From JBFMFR01 sp040752025 (GTDB taxonomy: Bacteria; Chloroflexota; Anaerolineae; Anaerolineales; UBA4823), in the NCBI GenBank assembly GCA_040752025.1, contig JBFMFR010000029.1, positions 1-64,000 on the forward strand: a stretch of DNA of 64,000 nt, given 5' to 3'. Of this stretch, positions 42,934 through 51,112 are shown one piece after another. The notes below the pieces were generated by a model. The model ran no database searches, was not told the DNA's origin, and worked only from the letters and a program-made list of their open reading frames with translations. The position numbers and the translations under genes were made by a program. Each line of letters starts with the position of its first letter. Within the stretch, counting starts at the first letter, position 1.

Positions 42934-45699
42934 ATGCCGCAGGCGTTGGAGAATAGCATCGTATGCATCCTGGACGGGCGCGGGGCGCCGTGCGGGGTGG
43001 GCTTCCTGGTGGGCGAGCGCCGGGCGCTGACCTGCGCCCACGTGGCCGTCGCGGCCGGGGCGCAGGCGCTGGGCGAGGAGGTACGGCTGGATTTTCCGCT
43101 GCTGGCGGGGCGGCCGGCGCTGCGGGGGAGGCTGGTGGTGTGCGACGAGGCGGCAGACGTGGCCGGGCTGGAGCTGCTGGGCGAGCTGCCCGGCGCGGCC
43201 CGCGCCGTGCGCCTGGTGCGGGCCGAGGAGCTGTGGGGGCACGCTTTCCGGGCCTTCGGCTTCCCGGCCGGCTACGACCACGGGGTGTGGGCCTCCGGGC
43301 GCATCCTGGAGCGCGACGCCCACGGCTGGCTGCAAGTCGAAGATGTCAAGACCACCGGCTACGCCGTGCAGGCCGGTTTCAGCGGCGGGCCGCTGTGGGA
43401 CGAGGCCCTGGATGGCGTGGCCGGCATGCTGGCGGCGGCGGACAACCGCCCCGGTGTGCGGGCGGCCTACGGGCTGCCCGCCGCGGCTCTGCTGGAGGCC
43501 TGGCCGGCGCTGGGCCAGGCGGCCATCCCGGCCTGCCCTTACCGCGGGTTGTTCGCTTTCCGCGAGGCCGACGCCGGGCTGTTCTTCGGGCGGGAGGCCT
43601 TCGTGGAGCGCCTGGCGGCGGCCGTGGCGCGGCGCGCCCTGGCGGCGGTGATCGGGCCGTCGGGCAGCGGCAAGTCGTCGGTGGTCTTCGCCGGGCTGCT
43701 GCCGCGCCTGCGGGCCCTCACCCCCTCTCCCGCGGGGCGAGGGGAGCATGGTTCGTGGGTGATCGTAGATTTCCGCCCTGGGCGGCAGCCGTACGAGGCG
43801 CTGGCGCGGGCGCTGCTGCCCTGCCTGGAAACCGGGCTGAGCGAGACCGGGCGGCTGGTGGAGCTGCGCCGGCTGGCGGGGGCCTTGCAGGCCGGCCAGG
43901 TGCGCCTGTCGGACGTGGTGGGGCGCGTGCTGGAGAAATGCCAGCCGGGCGGGCGGCTGCTGCTGGTGGCCGACCAGTTCGAGGAGCTGTACACGCTGGG
44001 CAGCGAGCCGGCGGCGCAGCGCGCCTTCGTGGAGACCTTGTTGGAAGCGGCGGAGCAGGCGGCCGATTTCTGCCTGCTGCTGACCCTGCGGGCGGATTTC
44101 CTCGGCCAGGCGCTGGCGCTGCGCTCCTTCGCCGACGCCCTGCAAGACGCCGACCTCAAGCTGGGGCCGATGAACGCCGGCGAGCTGCGCCGGGCGATCG
44201 AGCTGCCCGCCCAGGAGCGCGGCGTGGCCTTCGAGAGCGGGCTGGTGGGGCGCATCCTGGGGGAGATGAGCGGCGGGCCGGGCGACCTGCCCCTGCTGGA
44301 GTTCGCCCTGACCCTGCTGTGGCAGCGCCAGCAGGACGGGCGCCTGGCGCACGCCGCTTACGAGGCGGTGGGGGGCGTGCAGGGGGCGCTGGCGGGCTAC
44401 GCCGACCAGGCCTTCGAGCGGCTGGAATCCCCGGAGCAGGCCCAGGCCCGGCGGGTGTTCACGCAACTGGTGCAGCCCGGGCTGGGCACGGAGGACACCC
44501 GCCGCCTGGCCTCGCGGGCCGAGCTGGGCGAAGACGCCTGGGGGCTGGTGGTGCGCCTGGCGGACGCCCGCCTGGTGGTGACCGACCAGGCGGCGGGCGG
44601 CGAGCAGGTGGCCGAGGTGGCCCACGAGGCCCTGATCCGCGATTGGGGCCGGCTGCGCGGTTGGATGGAGGCCGACCGGGCCTTTCGCGACTGGCAGGAG
44701 CGCCTGCGGGCGGCGCGGCGCCAGTGGCAGGGCAGCCGGCAGGACGCCGGCGCCTTGCTGCGCGGCGGGCCGCTGGCCGAGGCCGAGGACTGGCTGGAGC
44801 AGCGCCGGGAGGAGGTCGGCGAGGGGGAGCGGGCCTACATCCAGGAGAGCCTGGCGCAGCGGGGGCGCGAGCGCCGCGCCGAGCGGCGGCGCTGGTGGAG
44901 CGTGGCGGGCAGCCTGGGGCTGGCGCTGGTGATCGTGGCGGTGGCGCTGACGCTGGCGGGGACGGGGCAGATGAGTCAGTTGGTAAACCACCCGCGGCTT
45001 CGCCCACCTATCCCAGAAAGGGATTGGGCCTTTATCCCGGCAGGGGAGTTCTGGATGGGCTGCGACGAGAGCAACCCGAACGAGAGCTGTCAGGATGAAG
45101 AACTGCCGCGCCACCCGGTTTACCTGGACGCCTACCAGGTCATGCGCTACGAGGTGACCAACCGGCAGTACCAGCAGTGTGTGAGCAACGGGAAATGCAT
45201 GTTGAGGGTCTCGCAGGGTGACGAGAACTACCCGGTGGTCAACGTGAGCTGGCAGGATGCCGTAACCTTCTGCGCCTGGGCCGGGGCGCGCCTGCCAAGC
45301 GAGGCGGAATGGGAGAAGGCCGCCCGCGGCGGGTTGGAGGGCCGGCGGTACCCGTGGGGGGACGAAGCCCCCACCTGCGAAACCGGGGCGGTGAATGGGG
45401 CCCAGTATGGTGGCTGTGATGGGAGTACGGTCCCGGTGGGCAGCTTCCAGCCCAACGGCTACGGGCTGTACGACATGGCCGGCAACGTGTGGGAGTGGGT
45501 GCAGGACTGGTACCTGGAGACCTACTACAGCAGTTCGCCGCGGGATAATCCAACCGGTCCGGCCTCGGGCAAGTACCGCGTGCTGCGGGGCGGCTCGTGG
45601 TACAACTATGAGAGGTCCCCGCGAGCGGCGTATCGTTACAGGAGCGCTCCCGCCGATTCCGGCAATAATGTTGGCTTCCGCTGCGTCCGCTTGAGGTGA
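42934..45699 (+). CDS. trypsin-like protease / STAND NTPase / FGE-like lectin-fold fusion
   Basis: A 921-residue protein from ATG 42934 (AGAGGAGGTG upstream). Residues 1-195: trypsin-fold protease with H36 (LTCAHV), D75 (ADVAGLELL) and S150 (GFSGGPLWD). Residues ~200-650: STAND NTPase starting CPYRGLFAFREADAGLFFGR, Walker A GPSGSGKSS (241-249), Walker B LLLVADQFEEL (342-352), and the C-terminal marker VAHEALIRDWGRL. Residues ~656-678: transmembrane helix. Residues ~696-921: FGE-sulfatase (C-type lectin fold) domain with PAGEFWMGC, YPWGDEAP, YDMAGNVWEW and GFRCV. The catalytic Cys pair of true formylglycine-generating enzymes is missing (ERSPRAAYRYR), so this is probably a sensor or ligand-binding domain. 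Inferred: the lectin-fold domain senses a ligand, the NTPase switches, the protease is the effector. Confidence 0.9.
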   Translation: MPQALENSIVCILDGRGAPCGVGFLVGERRALTCAHVAVAAGAQALGEEVRLDFPLLAGRPALRGRLVVCDEAADVAGLELLGELPGAARAVRLVRAEELWGHAFRAFGFPAGYDHGVWASGRILERDAHGWLQVEDVKTTGYAVQAGFSGGPLWDEALDGVAGMLAAADNRPGVRAAYGLPAAALLEAWPALGQAAIPACPYRGLFAFREADAGLFFGREAFVERLAAAVARRALAAVIGPSGSGKSSVVFAGLLPRLRALTPSPAGRGEHGSWVIVDFRPGRQPYEALARALLPCLETGLSETGRLVELRRLAGALQAGQVRLSDVVGRVLEKCQPGGRLLLVADQFEELYTLGSEPAAQRAFVETLLEAAEQAADFCLLLTLRADFLGQALALRSFADALQDADLKLGPMNAGELRRAIELPAQERGVAFESGLVGRILGEMSGGPGDLPLLEFALTLLWQRQQDGRLAHAAYEAVGGVQGALAGYADQAFERLESPEQAQARRVFTQLVQPGLGTEDTRRLASRAELGEDAWGLVVRLADARLVVTDQAAGGEQVAEVAHEALIRDWGRLRGWMEADRAFRDWQERLRAARRQWQGSRQDAGALLRGGPLAEAEDWLEQRREEVGEGERAYIQESLAQRGRERRAERRRWWSVAGSLGLALVIVAVALTLAGTGQMSQLVNHPRLRPPIPERDWAFIPAGEFWMGCDESNPNESCQDEELPRHPVYLDAYQVMRYEVTNRQYQQCVSNGKCMLRVSQGDENYPVVNVSWQDAVTFCAWAGARLPSEAEWEKAARGGLEGRRYPWGDEAPTCETGAVNGAQYGGCDGSTVPVGSFQPNGYGLYDMAGNVWEWVQDWYLETYYSSSPRDNPTGPASGKYRVLRGGSWYNYERSPRAAYRYRSAPADSGNNVGFRCVRLR
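43722..43744. repeat. palindromic repeat inside the STAND coding region
   Basis: CCCCTCTCCCGCGGGGCGAG followed by GGG forms an imperfect palindrome encoding the in-frame peptide TPSPAGRG between Walker A and the next strand. It resembles the CCCTCTCCC/GGGAGAGGG repeat family that inserts into intergenic and coding DNA in many high-GC bacteria. Confidence 0.5.
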
Positions 45700-45799
45700 T
45701 TCTGGAATGCTGGATGCTGTTGTCCCGTTTTTCTGGAACGGGGGGTGTGGGGGGACTCCCCCACAGGGTGTGTTGGGCAGGGGTGCGTGAGTAGGCGCT

Positions 45800-45825
45800 G
45801 CGCCGGCCTGTGGCCGCGCCTTTTT
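45800..45825 (+). terminator. Rho-independent terminator of the trypsin-STAND gene
   Basis: GCGCCGGCC and GGCCGCGC pair around loop TGT (one bulged C) and are followed by CTTTTT. It lies 100 bases after the stop codon. Confidence 0.7.
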
Positions 45826-45917
45826 GCGACCGCGTTGTTCATCATGCCCTGATCAATGTGATCGGGTTGGCATAACCGTAGGGGCGGGTCTGCCCGTTCT
45901 GGCAAATCCACCTGCCT

Positions 45918-46240
45918 GACAACCATCTCATCTGCCCCGCGGCGCGCTTCAACCAACTCGACCCGCCCTGGCTGCCGTCGGCGGGCGCGCAAATGCTGGG
46001 GCACGTGCGCATTGCCCGGCGATGCAACCGGCGGGCAATGCGCCCGTCTGGGAATTGGACGTCCGGGAATGCAGCCCGCCGGCCAACGGCCAGGCCAACG
46101 GCCAGCCAACGGCCGGCCAACGGCCAGGAATGAATTCCCGGCCTGCCACGCAAAACGCGCTGAAGCGCGTTGAAGAATGATGCCCGGGGAGTGCGCTTCA
46201 GCGCACTTGGGGTATCAGGCTGGGATTTGGAATCCCAGCC
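45918..46240. repeat. tandem repeat copy 1 (323 bases)
   Basis: First copy of a direct repeat starting GACAACCATCTCATCTGCCC. It contains a GGCCAACGGCCA mini-satellite and three successive hairpins: AACGCGC/GCGCGTT, GTGCGC/GCGCAC and GGCTGGGATT/AATCCCAGCC. The repeat period to copy 2 is 344 bases. Confidence 0.9.
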
Positions 46241-46261
46241 GATGATGGCGTGCGTGCGCCT

Positions 46262-46573
46262 GACAACCATCCCATCTGCCCCGCGGCGCGCCTCAACCAA
46301 CTCGACCCGCCCTGGCTGCCGTCGGCGGGCGCGCAAATGCTGGGGTACGTGCGCATTGCCCGGCGATGCAACCGGCGGGGAATGCGGCCGCCTGGGAATT
46401 GGATGTCCGGGAATGCAGCCCGCCGGCCAACGGCCGGGCCAACGGCCAGCCAACGGCCAGGAATGAATTCCCGGCCTGCCACGCAAAACGCGCTGAAGCG
46501 CGTTGAAGAATGATGCCCGGGGAGTGCGCTTCAGCGCACTTGGGGTATCAGGCTGGGATTTGGAATCCCAGCC
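46262..46573. repeat. tandem repeat copy 2 (312 bases)
   Basis: Second copy, nearly identical to copy 1 but 11 bases shorter because one unit of the GGCCAACGGCCA mini-satellite is missing. It carries the same three hairpins in the same order. High identity implies a recent duplication. Confidence 0.9.
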
Positions 46574-46583
46574 CTCGTTTCGT

Positions 46584-46613
46584 TTGATCCAGGCGTGAAT
46601 TTCATGTTAAAAT
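46584..46613 (+). promoter_or_regulatory. promoter of the molybdenum hydroxylase operon
   Basis: TTGATC (46584-46589) and TAAAAT (46608-46613) are 18 bases apart. The ~105-base leader that follows contains a 9-bp stem, CGCGGCAGC with GCTGCGGCG (one mismatch), which could be regulatory. I could not match it to a known riboswitch. Confidence 0.55.
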
Positions 46614-46727
46614 ACACCCGTACTGGGTCGGTGGTCGCGGCAGCTTGAACTTGCTGCGGCGTCGGGTTGTGCGCCCGTCGAAAAGTGCCTCCGTTCTGAA
46701 TCCTTTAGAAAGGTCTCTCGCCGATCC

Positions 46728-47621
46728 ATGAGCATCTGGAAAACTTACTATCTCGCTGAAAGTATCCCCGACGCCTTACAGGCGTTGGCCGCCGCTCCAG
46801 GCGAAAACCGCCTGGTAGCCGGCGGCACCGACCTGCTGCTCGATTTGCAGCAGGGCCGCCATGCCCCCGTTGATACCCTGGTGGATGTTTCGAATATCCC
46901 GGAAATGCGCCTGCTGGAAGTGCGCGGCCAGGCCTTATTCGTGGGCGCCGCCGTGCCGCTCAACCGCGTGGCGGCCTCGCCGCTGATCTACCAGCACGCC
47001 CAGGCGCTGCACGAAGCCGCCGGCCTGATCGGCGGGCCGCAGGTGCGCAACACCGCCACCCTGGGCGGCAACGTGGCCCACGCCCTGCCCGCCGGGGATG
47101 GCGCCATCTCCATGCTGGCCCTGGGCGCTGAGGCTGAGGTCGCCAGCCGCGACGGCCGCCGGCGCGCCCCGCTGGGCGAGTTGTACCGCGGCCCGGGGCG
47201 CTCGGCGCTGCACCCGCAGGAGGAACTGCTGGTCGGTTTCCACCTGCCGCTGGCCGGGGCGGGGGATGCGTCCGCCTTCCGCCGGGTGATGCGCCCCCAG
47301 GGGGTGGCGATTGCCATCCTCAACATGGGCGTGTGGGTCAGGCGGCAGCAGGAGCGCATCCTGGATGTGCGCATTGCCGTGGGGCCGGCCGGGCCGCTGC
47401 CGCTGCGCGCCCGGGCTGCCGAGCAGGTGCTGCGCGGCCAGGTGTTCGACGCCGCGCTTTTGGCGCAGGCGGTGCAGGCGCTGCTGGGCGAAGCTCATTT
47501 CCGCACCAGCCCGCAGCGCGCCACCGCCGAATACCGCCGCCACACGGCCCAGGTTCTGCTGCAAGAGACCTTCGACCTGGCCTGGCAGCGCGCCGGCGGC
47601 ACTCCCTGTTCCGCCGCCTGA
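46728..47621 (+). CDS. molybdenum hydroxylase FAD-binding subunit (CoxM/YgfM-like)
   Basis: A 297-residue FAD subunit of the xanthine dehydrogenase/CO dehydrogenase type. FAD motifs are LVAGGTDLLLDL (near residue 31) and TLGGNVAHALPAGDG (about residue 110), with IGGPQVRNTAT directly before. The C-terminal CO_deh_flav_C domain is complete. It passes electrons from the iron-sulfur clusters of the partner subunit to an acceptor. It is encoded 61 bases before the fused FeS-molybdenum subunit. Confidence 0.93.
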   Translation: MSIWKTYYLAESIPDALQALAAAPGENRLVAGGTDLLLDLQQGRHAPVDTLVDVSNIPEMRLLEVRGQALFVGAAVPLNRVAASPLIYQHAQALHEAAGLIGGPQVRNTATLGGNVAHALPAGDGAISMLALGAEAEVASRDGRRRAPLGELYRGPGRSALHPQEELLVGFHLPLAGAGDASAFRRVMRPQGVAIAILNMGVWVRRQQERILDVRIAVGPAGPLPLRARAAEQVLRGQVFDAALLAQAVQALLGEAHFRTSPQRATAEYRRHTAQVLLQETFDLAWQRAGGTPCSAA

Positions 47622-47682
47622 TGCTCTCCCTTAGCGCCAATCCGTAATTTCAGTCGAACCATCGAGAAGGAATCGAGTCGGT

Positions 47683-50451
47683 ATGCAACTTACAGTGAAT
47701 GGAAAACAGGTGACGGTCGAGCCGCAGCCGGGCGAAATGCTGGCCGATTTGCTGCGCGAGCGGCTGGGGCTGACCGGCGCCAAGATCGGATGTAACGAGG
47801 CCGAATGCGGGGCCTGCACGGTGTTGGTGGACGGCGAGCCGGTGCTCTCCTGCACCTACCCGGCCGCCAAGGCTGCCGGCCGCAGCGTGATGACCATCGA
47901 AGGGTTGGGCGCGCCGGAGGCGCTGCACCCCTTGCAGCAGGCCTTCGTCCTGCACGGGGCGGTGCAGTGCGGCTTTTGCATCCCCGGGCAGTTGGTTACC
48001 GCCTACGCCCTTTTGCAGCGCAACCCCCAGCCCACTGAGCTGGAAATCCGCCAGGCGCTCAAGGATACCTTGTGCCGCTGTGCCGGCTACCCGACCATCC
48101 TGCGCGCTATCCAGGCGGCGGCTCGCAGCCTGCAGACCGGTGAGCCAGTCTCTCCGCCGGATGTGCCGGATTCCACCCGGCCCCAAACGGTCATCGGCCG
48201 CCTGCAAGTCCGCCCGGATGCCGTCGAAAAAGTGACCGGGGCGGCGGTTTTCAGCGACGATTTGAAGTTCGAAGGCATGCTGCACGCCCGCGCCAAGCGC
48301 GCCGGCCTGCCGCACGCCATCCTGAGCCGCCTGGATGTGGAGGCAGCCCGGCGGCTGCCCGGCGTGGCGGCGGTGCTCACCGCCGAAGACATCCCCGGCG
48401 AGGTCAACCATGGCCTGGTGGTCTACGATTGGCCCGCTATGGTGGGCGTGGGCCAGCGCGTGCGCTACGTGGGCGACGCGGTCGCCATCGTGGCGGCCGA
48501 GACGCGCCAGATTGCCGCCCGGGCCCTGGACCTGATCGAAGCCGAGTACGAGCCGCTGCCGGTGGTCAGCAGCGCCGTGCAGGCTCGCCAGCCGAACGTG
48601 CCGCAGTTGCACCCGCACGCCGCAGGCAATATGCTCAAGCACATCAAGGTGCGCAAGGGCGACATGGCCCAGGGCTTTGCCGAGGCCGAAGTGATCCTGG
48701 AGCACGTTTTCCACACGGCGGCCACCGACCACGCTTTCCTGGAGCCGGAATGCAGCCTCGCCCGCCCCACGCCGGACGGGCGCATGGAGATCTACGTTGG
48801 CTCGCAGATCCCCTACTCCGACCGCCACCAGGTGGCGCGCGCCCTGGGCTGGCCCGAGGAGCGCGTGCACGTTATCGGCCAGTTGATGGGCGGCGGCTTT
48901 GGCGGCAAGGAGGACATCGCCGGGCAGATCCACGCCGCCCTGCTGGCCAACGTCACCGGGCGGCCGGTGAAGCTGCTCTTCGACCGCCACGAGAGCCTGC
49001 TGGTGCACCCCAAGCGCCACGCCACCCAGATCAGAGTCAAAGTCGGCGCCAGGCGCGACGGGCGCCTGACGGCGGTGGAGACCGAATTGTACGGCGACAC
49101 GGGCGCCTACGCCTCCCTGGGCGAGAAGGTGCTGACCCGCGCCACCACGCACTCCTCCGGCCCGTACGAAGTGGCCCACGCCCGCGCCGATTGTTACGCC
49201 ATGTACACCAATAACCCCCCGGCGGGGGCTTTCCGCGGCTTCGGCGTGACCCAGTCGGCCTTCGCCGTCGAGAGCATGATGGACATGCTGGCGGAGGAAC
49301 TGGGCCTCGAGCCGGTCGAGCTGCGCCGCATCAACGCCCTGCGGGTGGGCAGCCTCACCAACACCGGGCAGGAGCTGAAGGACAGCGTCGGCCTGCTGGA
49401 ATGTATCGACCGTGTCGAGGCCGAGATGCGCCGCCTGGGCGGAGAGCACCCCTTCATTGCCTGCACGCCGCCGGACGCGCCGCACCTGCGCCGCGCCTGG
49501 GGCTTCGCCGCCGGCTTCAAGAACACCGGCCTGGGCGGCGGCGCGCCGGACAAGGCCGGCGCTGAGGTGGAATTGTACGCCGATGGCAGCCTGGAAGTGC
49601 GCACCTCCTCGGCCGAATTGGGCCAGGGCCTGGTGACGGTGCTGCGCATGATCGTGGCCGAGGAGTTCGACCTGCCGCCCGAGCGCGTCAAGGTGCTGGT
49701 GATGGACACTGACCTGACGCCCGACGGCGGCCCGACCACCGCTTCGCGCCAGACCTACGTGACCGGCAACGCCGCTTTGCACGCCGCGCGTGCCCTGCGC
49801 CAGGCGCTGGCTGCCAGCCTGGCCGAGAAATATGACCAGCCGCCCGAGAGCGTGCGCTTCGTCGAGGGCCTGGCCCAGGTGGGCGGCCATTCTCTCCCGC
49901 TGGGCGAGGTCGCTGGCCTGCTGCGCGCCGAAGGCCGCCAGCCGCGCGCCCTGTACGAGTACTGGGCCCCGGCCACCAAACCTCTGGGGCAGGGCGGCGA
50001 CATGCACTTCGCCTATTCCTTCGCCGCCCAGGCCATCGAAGTCGAGGTTGATACCCGCACCGGCGAGGTGCGCGTCCTGCGCGTCATCGCCGCCAACGAT
50101 GTGGGCGAGGCCATCAACCCGCTGGGCCTGCGCGGCCAGGTGGAGGGCGGGATCATGATGGGCCTGGGCAACGCCCTGACCGAGAACTTCGTCGTCGAGC
50201 AGGGTGTGGTCGTCACCGACCGGCTGGCGCGCTACCGCATGCCCTCCATCATGCTCACCCCCGAGATCATTTCGATTGTGGTCGAGCATCCCACCGCCCA
50301 GGGGCCGTACGGGGCCAAGGGCGTGGGCGAGCTGGTCAGCATCCCCACCACGCCTGCCATTACCAATGCCATCTACAACGCCGTCGGTGTGCGAATCGAC
50401 CGCCTGCCGGTGGACCAGGCTGAAATCGTCAAGGCCCTCACGCATGGCTGA
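47683..50451 (+). CDS. molybdenum hydroxylase, fused [2Fe-2S] and molybdopterin subunit (XdhD-like)
   Basis: A 922-residue fusion. Residues ~1-155 carry two [2Fe-2S] clusters: CNEAECGACTVLVDG plus a further Cys, and CGFCIPG with CRCAGYP. From ~170 the aldehyde-oxidase/xanthine-dehydrogenase a/b hammerhead and the molybdopterin domain follow (QLMGGGFGGKED, AFRGFGVTQSAF, and AKGVGELVSIP with the catalytic Glu). Fusion of FeS and Mo domains with a separate FAD subunit is the layout of E. coli XdhD. It probably hydroxylates a purine or related heterocycle. Its stop overlaps the NUDIX gene. Confidence 0.92.
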   Translation: MQLTVNGKQVTVEPQPGEMLADLLRERLGLTGAKIGCNEAECGACTVLVDGEPVLSCTYPAAKAAGRSVMTIEGLGAPEALHPLQQAFVLHGAVQCGFCIPGQLVTAYALLQRNPQPTELEIRQALKDTLCRCAGYPTILRAIQAAARSLQTGEPVSPPDVPDSTRPQTVIGRLQVRPDAVEKVTGAAVFSDDLKFEGMLHARAKRAGLPHAILSRLDVEAARRLPGVAAVLTAEDIPGEVNHGLVVYDWPAMVGVGQRVRYVGDAVAIVAAETRQIAARALDLIEAEYEPLPVVSSAVQARQPNVPQLHPHAAGNMLKHIKVRKGDMAQGFAEAEVILEHVFHTAATDHAFLEPECSLARPTPDGRMEIYVGSQIPYSDRHQVARALGWPEERVHVIGQLMGGGFGGKEDIAGQIHAALLANVTGRPVKLLFDRHESLLVHPKRHATQIRVKVGARRDGRLTAVETELYGDTGAYASLGEKVLTRATTHSSGPYEVAHARADCYAMYTNNPPAGAFRGFGVTQSAFAVESMMDMLAEELGLEPVELRRINALRVGSLTNTGQELKDSVGLLECIDRVEAEMRRLGGEHPFIACTPPDAPHLRRAWGFAAGFKNTGLGGGAPDKAGAEVELYADGSLEVRTSSAELGQGLVTVLRMIVAEEFDLPPERVKVLVMDTDLTPDGGPTTASRQTYVTGNAALHAARALRQALAASLAEKYDQPPESVRFVEGLAQVGGHSLPLGEVAGLLRAEGRQPRALYEYWAPATKPLGQGGDMHFAYSFAAQAIEVEVDTRTGEVRVLRVIAANDVGEAINPLGLRGQVEGGIMMGLGNALTENFVVEQGVVVTDRLARYRMPSIMLTPEIISIVVEHPTAQGPYGAKGVGELVSIPTTPAITNAIYNAVGVRIDRLPVDQAEIVKALTHG

Positions 50452-51109
50452 ACCATCTACTTCGCAAAAATCTGCCCCCCTAACCCCCAATTACCACCCG
50501 CGCTGGCTGGAATGGGCGCGGGAGATCCAGGCCCTTTCGCAGACCGGCTACCATTACGCCGCCAACGACTTCGAGCGCCACCGCCACCAGCGCCTGGGCG
50601 AGATCGCCGCCGAGATCATCAGCGAGCACAGCGGCCTGGCCTTCGAGCCGCTGGTGAAGATTTACCAGGCCCAGACCGGCTACGCCACCCCGCGCGTCGA
50701 CGTGCGCGGGGCGGTCTTCCAGGAAGACCGGCTGCTGCTGGTGCGCGAGCGCATGGACGGCGGCTGGACCATGCCCGGCGGCTGGGCTGACGTCGGCGAC
50801 GTGCCCTCGCAGGCCGCCGAGCGCGAGGTCTGGGAAGAGGCCGGTTTTCACGTGCGGGCGCGCAGGCTGGTCGGCGTGTACGACGCCAACCGCGTCGGCC
50901 CGTTGGAGCTTTTCCACGCCTTCAAGCTCGTTTTCCTGTGCGATCTGTTGGACGGCGCTCCCCGTCCCAGCGAAGAAACCAGCGAAGTGGCCTTCTTCGG
51001 CATGGACGAGATTCCCGAGCCGCTTTCCGGCGAGCGCACCCACCCGCGCCACATCCGCGACGCCTACGCCGCCTGGCTGGACCCCGGCTGCCAGGCGGTT
51101 TTCGATTAG
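50444..51109 (+). CDS. NUDIX hydrolase with NUDIX_N domain
   Basis: A 221-residue protein starting 8 bases before the end of the upstream gene. A helical NUDIX_N domain (~15-70; WLEWAREIQALSQTGYHYA) precedes the NUDIX fold. The NUDIX box GGWADVGDVPSQAAEREVWE followed by EAG matches the consensus except that the first Glu (GX5E) is Asp. The catalytic REVWEEAG is intact. It likely hydrolyses a nucleoside diphosphate derivative, perhaps ADP-ribose- or nucleotide-linked. Operonic with the hydroxylase. Confidence 0.88.
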   Translation: MAEPSTSQKSAPLTPNYHPRWLEWAREIQALSQTGYHYAANDFERHRHQRLGEIAAEIISEHSGLAFEPLVKIYQAQTGYATPRVDVRGAVFQEDRLLLVRERMDGGWTMPGGWADVGDVPSQAAEREVWEEAGFHVRARRLVGVYDANRVGPLELFHAFKLVFLCDLLDGAPRPSEETSEVAFFGMDEIPEPLSGERTHPRHIRDAYAAWLDPGCQAVFD

Positions 51110-51112
51110 CGT

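Larger units (their letters stand above)
45700..46727. other. 1-kb non-coding region after the conflict gene: hairpins and a tandem duplication
   Basis: No convincing gene on either strand; the open frames present are chance frames across repeats. It holds an 8-bp hairpin at 45746-45765 (TGTGGGGG, loop GACT, CCCCCACA), a terminator, a GTAGGGGCGGG repeat at 45878, a two-copy direct repeat of about 320 bases, and the promoter/leader of the molybdenum hydroxylase operon. Confidence 0.75.

Noticed and set aside
42805..45114. A 769-codon open frame antisense to the trypsin-STAND gene
   Set aside because: It is a shadow of very high GC coding DNA. Its product is a low-complexity Arg/Pro/Gln/His string with no domain, and the plus-strand protein has complete motifs.
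45031..45699. Functional formylglycine-generating enzyme activating a sulfatase
   Set aside because: The catalytic cysteine pair is absent and no sulfatase gene is adjacent. The domain is treated as a lectin-fold binding module.
45842..46513. Several 60-215-codon frames across the tandem repeats on both strands
   Set aside because: They merely translate the duplicated hairpin DNA, repeat the same peptide twice and lack ribosome-binding sites.
45918..46573. CRISPR array
   Set aside because: There are only two long copies with no short unique spacers and no cas genes.
45700..46727. Reverse transcriptase or template repeat of a diversity-generating retroelement
   Set aside because: No frame with RT motifs and no near copy of the putative variable region was found by eye.
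46614..46727. Molybdenum-cofactor riboswitch
   Set aside because: Gene context fits, but I could not place the conserved bases of that RNA, so only an unassigned structured leader is reported.
47650..50490. A 946-codon open frame antisense to the fused molybdenum hydroxylase gene
   Set aside because: It is antisense to a gene with all expected cofactor motifs. Composition (His/Gln/Gly/Ala-rich) is that of a shadow frame.
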